From positions 1-15,976 of the forward strand of contig NZ_CABTZR010000053.1 in assembly GCF_902489365.1 (NCBI RefSeq): DNA of 15,976 nucleotides, given 5' to 3'. The position numbers were made by a program, and so were the translations under genes. Origin of the DNA: an uncultured Corynebacterium sp. (lineage in GTDB: Bacteria > Actinomycetota > Actinomycetes > Mycobacteriales > Mycobacteriaceae). Position 1 is the stretch's first letter. Each line of letters begins with the position of its first letter. Under the pieces are notes generated by a model. It saw only the letters and a program-made list of their open reading frames with translations, ran no database searches and was not told the DNA's origin. Below, in pieces: positions 12,354-15,976 of the stretch.

Positions 12354-13677
12354 GGGTCCTACCCTTGAATTCTGGCAGGGTCAGTGCCGCCGCAGCGGCG
12401 AGGCCGAAGGCTGCTGCAAACAACACGAAGAGCCAGCCCGTTCCCGCCACAGCGATGAGCGGCGGAACGATGAGCGGCGCCAGGATCGAGGCGAGTCGGC
12501 CGAAGCCCGCGGCCGCACCGGTACCGCGCCCGCGTAGGGCGGTGGGGTAGAGCTCTGGGCCGATGGCGTACAGCGCACCCCACGCCCCCAGGTTGAAGAA
12601 GGACAGCAGGCAACCGGCCAGGATGATCGTTGCCTCAGTGCTGGCGAAGCCAAAGAACCCGGCGGACAGGGCGGAGCCGACGAGGAAGGTGGCCAGGGTA
12701 GAGCGGCGGCCCCACACCTCGATGAGCCAGGCCGCGGCAGCGTAACCGGGCAGCTGGGCCAGGGTGATAATCAGCGTGAAGCTGAAGGACTTCACCAGGG
12801 AGAAACCGTCCGCGACAAGCAGCGACGGAATCCAAATGAAGGCGCCGTAGTAGGAGAGATTGACACAGAACCAGATGGTCCACAATGCCAGCGTGCGCCC
12901 GCGCAGGGACTTGGACCAAATGCTGGTGGCGGTGACGTCTTCCTCGGAGTAGGTCGGTGCCGGGGTCGTGCGGTCAATGTCTGCATCGTCTACCTCGGTC
13001 TCAAAGGACGCGACGATCTCTTCTGCTTCCTCGTGGCGGCCTTTCGACTCCAGGAAGCGCACAGATTCAGGCAAGTGAAGGCGGACATAGAGGGCGTAGA
13101 GGGCGGGCACCATGCCGAGTGCCAGGGCCCAACGCCAGCCGCTTTCCGACGCCCCCACGACGAACGTTCCAATGACCGCAGCGAGGATCCACCCCACGGC
13201 CCAGAAGGCTTCCAGCAAGACCACCATGCGCCCGCGCACCTTGAGAGGCGCGAACTCGGAGATCAGCGTCGAGGCCACCGGCAACTCAGCGCCGAGGCCA
13301 AGTCCAATGAAGAAGCGCAGGATGATGAGGAGCGTGAGGCCTGTTGCTAGGGCGGAGGCGCCCGTCGCGAGGCCATAGACCAGCAGGGTCAGAGCAAAGA
13401 TGTGGCGGCGGCCGAATTTATCGGCCAACAGGCCGCCGAAGGTGGCGCCCAAGGCCATGCCGATGAAGCCCACGGACGCCAGCCACGAGGACTGGGTCGG
13501 TGTGATCCCCCAGTGCACGGCCAAAGCGGCCATGATGAAGGAGATGAGGCCCACGTCCATGGCGTCGAGCGCCCAGCCGATGCCGGAGCCGAAGAGGAGA
13601 CGTTTGTGTTTTCCGGTGACGGGAAGGCGGTCGAGCCTCTCCGTGCGTGAGATAGAGCGATGATCAAGACGATTCAT
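12343..13677 (-). CDS. MFS transporter, NiaP / aromatic-acid symporter-like
   Basis: This 444-residue protein has twelve predicted membrane helices. In the first half the motifs are those of the NiaP / sugar-porter-like branch of the major facilitator superfamily: GWALDAMDVGLISFIMAAL (helix 1, with Asp39 and Asp41), GGLLADKFGRRH (loop 2-3), LRFFIGLGLGAELPVA (helix 4, Arg121 and Glu131), VRGRMVVLLEAFWAVGW and LPESVRFLES. A cytoplasmic loop of about 65 residues precedes helix 7, and PELYPTALRGRGTG (loop 10-11) is typical. Niacin or a small aromatic acid is a reasonable guess for the substrate but cannot be settled from sequence. ATG 13677 lies 11 nt after the copper-ATPase stop, without a clear Shine-Dalgarno sequence, suggesting cotranscription. 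Confidence 0.8.
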   Translation of the reverse strand: MNRLDHRSISRTERLDRLPVTGKHKRLLFGSGIGWALDAMDVGLISFIMAALAVHWGITPTQSSWLASVGFIGMALGATFGGLLADKFGRRHIFALTLLVYGLATGASALATGLTLLIILRFFIGLGLGAELPVASTLISEFAPLKVRGRMVVLLEAFWAVGWILAAVIGTFVVGASESGWRWALALGMVPALYALYVRLHLPESVRFLESKGRHEEAEEIVASFETEVDDADIDRTTPAPTYSEEDVTATSIWSKSLRGRTLALWTIWFCVNLSYYGAFIWIPSLLVADGFSLVKSFSFTLIITLAQLPGYAAAAWLIEVWGRRSTLATFLVGSALSAGFFGFASTEATIILAGCLLSFFNLGAWGALYAIGPELYPTALRGRGTGAAAGFGRLASILAPLIVPPLIAVAGTGWLFVLFAAAFGLAAAAALTLPEFKGRTLAQ

Positions 13678-13688
13678 GCAGGCTAAGC

Positions 13689-15860
13689 TTACTCTGCGGG
13701 GGTAAAGCTTTTCAGCCGCAAAGAATTGGTCACGACAAAGACCGAGCTCAGAGCCATTGCCAACCCCGCCAATAGAGGGTTGAGCAGGCCAAACGCTGCC
13801 ACAGGAAGAAGAATAATATTATAGGCGAAGGCCCAAAATAGGTTGCCCTTGATGATGCGCAGGGTAGCGCGCGCGAGCCGCACTGCCTCGGCGACCGAGC
13901 GCAGGTCGTTGTTCATCACCGTGATATCGGAAGCTTCGATGGCCACGTCGGCTCCGGCGCCCATCGCGATTCCGAGGTCTGCCTGAGCGAGTGCCGCGGC
14001 GTCGTTGACGCCATCGCCCACCATCGCCACGGTCCGCCCCTGCTCCTGCAGTCGAGCGATAGCCTCTACCTTGTCTGCCGGCATGACCTCCGCGGTTACC
14101 GCAGCCTCATTGATGCCGACCGTGCGCGCCACTGCTTGCGCGGCGCCGACATTATCCCCGGTGAGCAGGTGGGGTGTGAGCCCGAGCTCCTGCATTGCGG
14201 CGATGGCGGCGGCCGAGGATTCCTTGATGCGATCCTGTAGCTCGATGGTTCCCACCAGGTCATCTACCACGTAGACGCCGACCCGCGTTCCGGTGCCGTC
14301 ATAACCCGCGGGCGGCCGGCCTACCCGCACCCGGGAGCCCTCAATCGTTGCCTCGATTCCCTGGCCGGGAAGCTCGTGGAAGCCCTCGGTTGCTGGTAAC
14401 TCGCCCTCGTAGGCTGCGCGGAGGGCTCGTGCGATGGGGTGCTCGGAACCCTGCTCTGCGGCCGCGGCGAGACGAAGAACTTCCTGCTGCGTGTGCCCTG
14501 CCTTAGCTTGGACTGCTCCCACCGACATCTGGCCTTCGGTGATCGTGCCGGTCTTGTCCAGAACGATGGTGTCGATCTGGCGGGTCGATTCCAAAATCTC
14601 CGGGCCCTTGATGAGGATTCCCAGTTCGGCGCCGCGCCCGGTGCCGACGAGGATTGCGGTGGGTGTCGCCAAGCCCATGGCGCACGGGCAGGCGATGATG
14701 AGGACGGAGACGGCGGCCACGAAGGCCGGGGCGACGCCGCCGAACCAGAGGTGCGCCATGAGCGCGAGGATGGCGATGCCGATGACGATCGGGACAAAGA
14801 CAGCGGCGATACGGTCCGCGAGGCGCTGGACCGGGGCCTTCGAGGTCTGGGCCGCAGTAACCAGCGCACCCATCTGGGCCAAAACGGTGTCGGAGCCAAC
14901 GCGGGTGGCGCGCACCTCAAGGCGACCAGAGGCGTTGATGGTCGCGCCCGTTACTGTGCTGCCGGGGGAAACCTCAACCGGCATTGACTCGCCGGTGAGC
15001 AGGGATTCATCCACGGCGGAATGACCGCTGAGGACCACGCCATCGGTGGCGATCTTTTCGCCGGGCCGGACCACAAAGATATCGTCCACGTGCAGTTCGC
15101 TGGCGGGAATGCGGGTTTCGGTGCCGTCGCGAAGCACGGTGGCTTCTTTAGCCCCCATAGTCAGCAGCGTGGTGAGTGCTTCGGAGGAGCGCCCCTTAGC
15201 TTTGAGCTCGAACCATCGTCCAAGCAGCAGGAACGTGATAACCATGCCGACGGACTCGAGATAAATATGGTCCATCTGCGCGTCATTGGAGCGTAGCGTC
15301 ATGTGCATGGTCATGCCGGGCATCCCGGCATCGCCGAAGAAGAGCGCGTAGAGCGACCAACCGAAAGCCGCGGTGGTGCCCAGAGTGATGAGAGTATCCA
15401 TCGTGGCGGCGCCATGCTTGAGGTTGGCCCAGGTGGCCCGGTGGAAGGGTGCTCCGCCGATGACGTAGACGAGTGTCGTGAGCATCAAGCAGGCCCACTG
15501 CCAATGCTGAAACTGCAGGGCGGGGACCATGGAAAGCAGCATCACCGGCAGCGAGAGTGCTGCGGAGAGCAGAGTGCGCTGCAGGATGTCGGAGGCCTCG
15601 CTCTCGCGAGCATCCTCTGACGTGCTGGCCGGCTCCTCTCCCTCACCATCCATGGTGAATGCTCCATAGCCCGCGCCTTCGACGACGTCGATGAGATCGG
15701 CGGGCGTCGTCGTTGCCGGGTCATAACTCACGGAGGCAGATTCCGTGGCGAAGTTGACCGTGGCTTCAACGTTGTCGAGCTTGTTGAGCTTGCGCTCGAC
15801 GCGGGAGGAGCACGACGTACAGGTCATCCCGGTGATGCCGAGGGTGAGGGTGGTTGTCAT
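13689..15860 (-). CDS. copA: Copper-translocating P1B-type ATPase
   Basis: This 723-residue membrane ATPase probably exports Cu(I). One N-terminal heavy-metal-associated domain (about 3-70) has GMTC14TSC17. After two helices and a Met-rich loop GMPGMTMHM (179-187) come the actuator motif TGES (289-292), the membrane metal site CPC (391-393), phosphorylation Asp435 in DKTGT, SEHP (472-475), TGDN (567-570), GDGVND (615-620), and Y680-N681 plus M702..S705-S706, which together mark the copper (P1B-1) subgroup. All key residues are present. ATG 15860 gives a normal N-terminus. No metal sensor or chaperone gene is beside it within the window. The upstream DNA beyond 15875 matches a sequencing adapter, so its promoter cannot be read here. 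Confidence 0.92.
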   Translation of the reverse strand: MTTTLTLGITGMTCTSCSSRVERKLNKLDNVEATVNFATESASVSYDPATTTPADLIDVVEGAGYGAFTMDGEGEEPASTSEDARESEASDILQRTLLSAALSLPVMLLSMVPALQFQHWQWACLMLTTLVYVIGGAPFHRATWANLKHGAATMDTLITLGTTAAFGWSLYALFFGDAGMPGMTMHMTLRSNDAQMDHIYLESVGMVITFLLLGRWFELKAKGRSSEALTTLLTMGAKEATVLRDGTETRIPASELHVDDIFVVRPGEKIATDGVVLSGHSAVDESLLTGESMPVEVSPGSTVTGATINASGRLEVRATRVGSDTVLAQMGALVTAAQTSKAPVQRLADRIAAVFVPIVIGIAILALMAHLWFGGVAPAFVAAVSVLIIACPCAMGLATPTAILVGTGRGAELGILIKGPEILESTRQIDTIVLDKTGTITEGQMSVGAVQAKAGHTQQEVLRLAAAAEQGSEHPIARALRAAYEGELPATEGFHELPGQGIEATIEGSRVRVGRPPAGYDGTGTRVGVYVVDDLVGTIELQDRIKESSAAAIAAMQELGLTPHLLTGDNVGAAQAVARTVGINEAAVTAEVMPADKVEAIARLQEQGRTVAMVGDGVNDAAALAQADLGIAMGAGADVAIEASDITVMNNDLRSVAEAVRLARATLRIIKGNLFWAFAYNIILLPVAAFGLLNPLLAGLAMALSSVFVVTNSLRLKSFTPAE

Positions 15861-15875
15861 GGTGTTTAGGCCAAT

Positions 15876-15906
15876 TCGTATGCCGTCTTCTGCTTGGAAA
15901 AAAAAA
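15876..15906 (+). other. Illumina adapter-like sequence followed by poly-A (probable assembly contamination)
   Basis: Positions 15876-15896 match over all 21 bases the Illumina 3' adapter / P7 complement as I remember it (starts TCGTATGCCGTC, ends TTCTGCTTG). One G and nine A residues (15898-15906) follow, the usual pattern of reads that run through an insert and off the adapter end. A natural origin is very unlikely. Sequence from 15907 on may not truly adjoin the copper ATPase gene. Confidence 0.88.
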
Positions 15907-15976
15907 CATCATCCTCTTCCATGTGGTCCTCATTTAGCTTTACTACTCTGTTGGCGCGCTTCCCGATAACGCGGGC

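Noticed and set aside
15907..15976. Promoter or metal-sensor operator of the copper ATPase gene upstream of 15876
   Set aside because: The segment lies beyond adapter-like sequence, so its contiguity with the gene cannot be trusted.

Overview
The window reads as a piece of a Corynebacterium chromosome. The gene order DUF5318 protein, class A penicillin-binding protein, GT87-like membrane glycosyltransferase, small membrane protein, rpsF, ssb, rplI, dnaB is the locus that mycobacteria carry as Rv0049 to Rv0058 and corynebacteria carry close to the origin. Other signs agree: GC-rich codon use, frequent GTG starts, TANNNT -10 boxes placed 7-8 nt before start codons (leaderless transcripts), and a MarR/universal-stress-protein pair next to the PBP locus. 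This identification rests on recognised families and remembered synteny; no search was run.

Layout. Positions 1-582 hold the 3' part of a DUF1846 protein gene. A strongly palindromic intergenic spacer follows, then trhO (801-1730). On the minus strand, a MarR regulator, a two-domain universal stress protein and a three-helix membrane protein form a probable operon (3767 down to 1727) that meets trhO tail to tail. The DUF5318 gene (3893-4297) diverges from marR, and the 125-nt divergent region carries two AGCT-centred palindromes. Next on the plus strand come the cell-wall PBP (4374-6599), the GT-C type glycosyltransferase (6615-8018) and a 60-aa membrane protein that starts on the glycosyltransferase stop. 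The ribosomal/replication genes rpsF, ssb and rplI follow, and rpsR is not among them.

Positions 9780-10423 are non-coding. They hold a branched stem structure, a strong terminator, four copies of a 12-mer containing a perfect DnaA box, a 10-bp-stem hairpin, and a leader with a duplicated ribosome-binding region just before dnaB (10424-11848). dnaB meets, tail to tail, a minus-strand set: a copper-type P1B ATPase (15860-13689), an MFS transporter (13677-12343) and a VanZ-like protein (12353-11850), closely packed and probably cotranscribed.

Functionally the centre joins envelope building (PBP, glycosyltransferase), translation (S6, L9) and replication (SSB, DnaB). The flanks carry stress response, tRNA modification and metal/solute transport. 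I found no phage, transposon, CRISPR array or defence system. The two points most worth attention are the DnaA-box cluster upstream of dnaB, and 15876-15906, which matches an Illumina adapter followed by poly-A. That makes the last ~100 bases, and the apparent promoter of the copper ATPase gene, unreliable.
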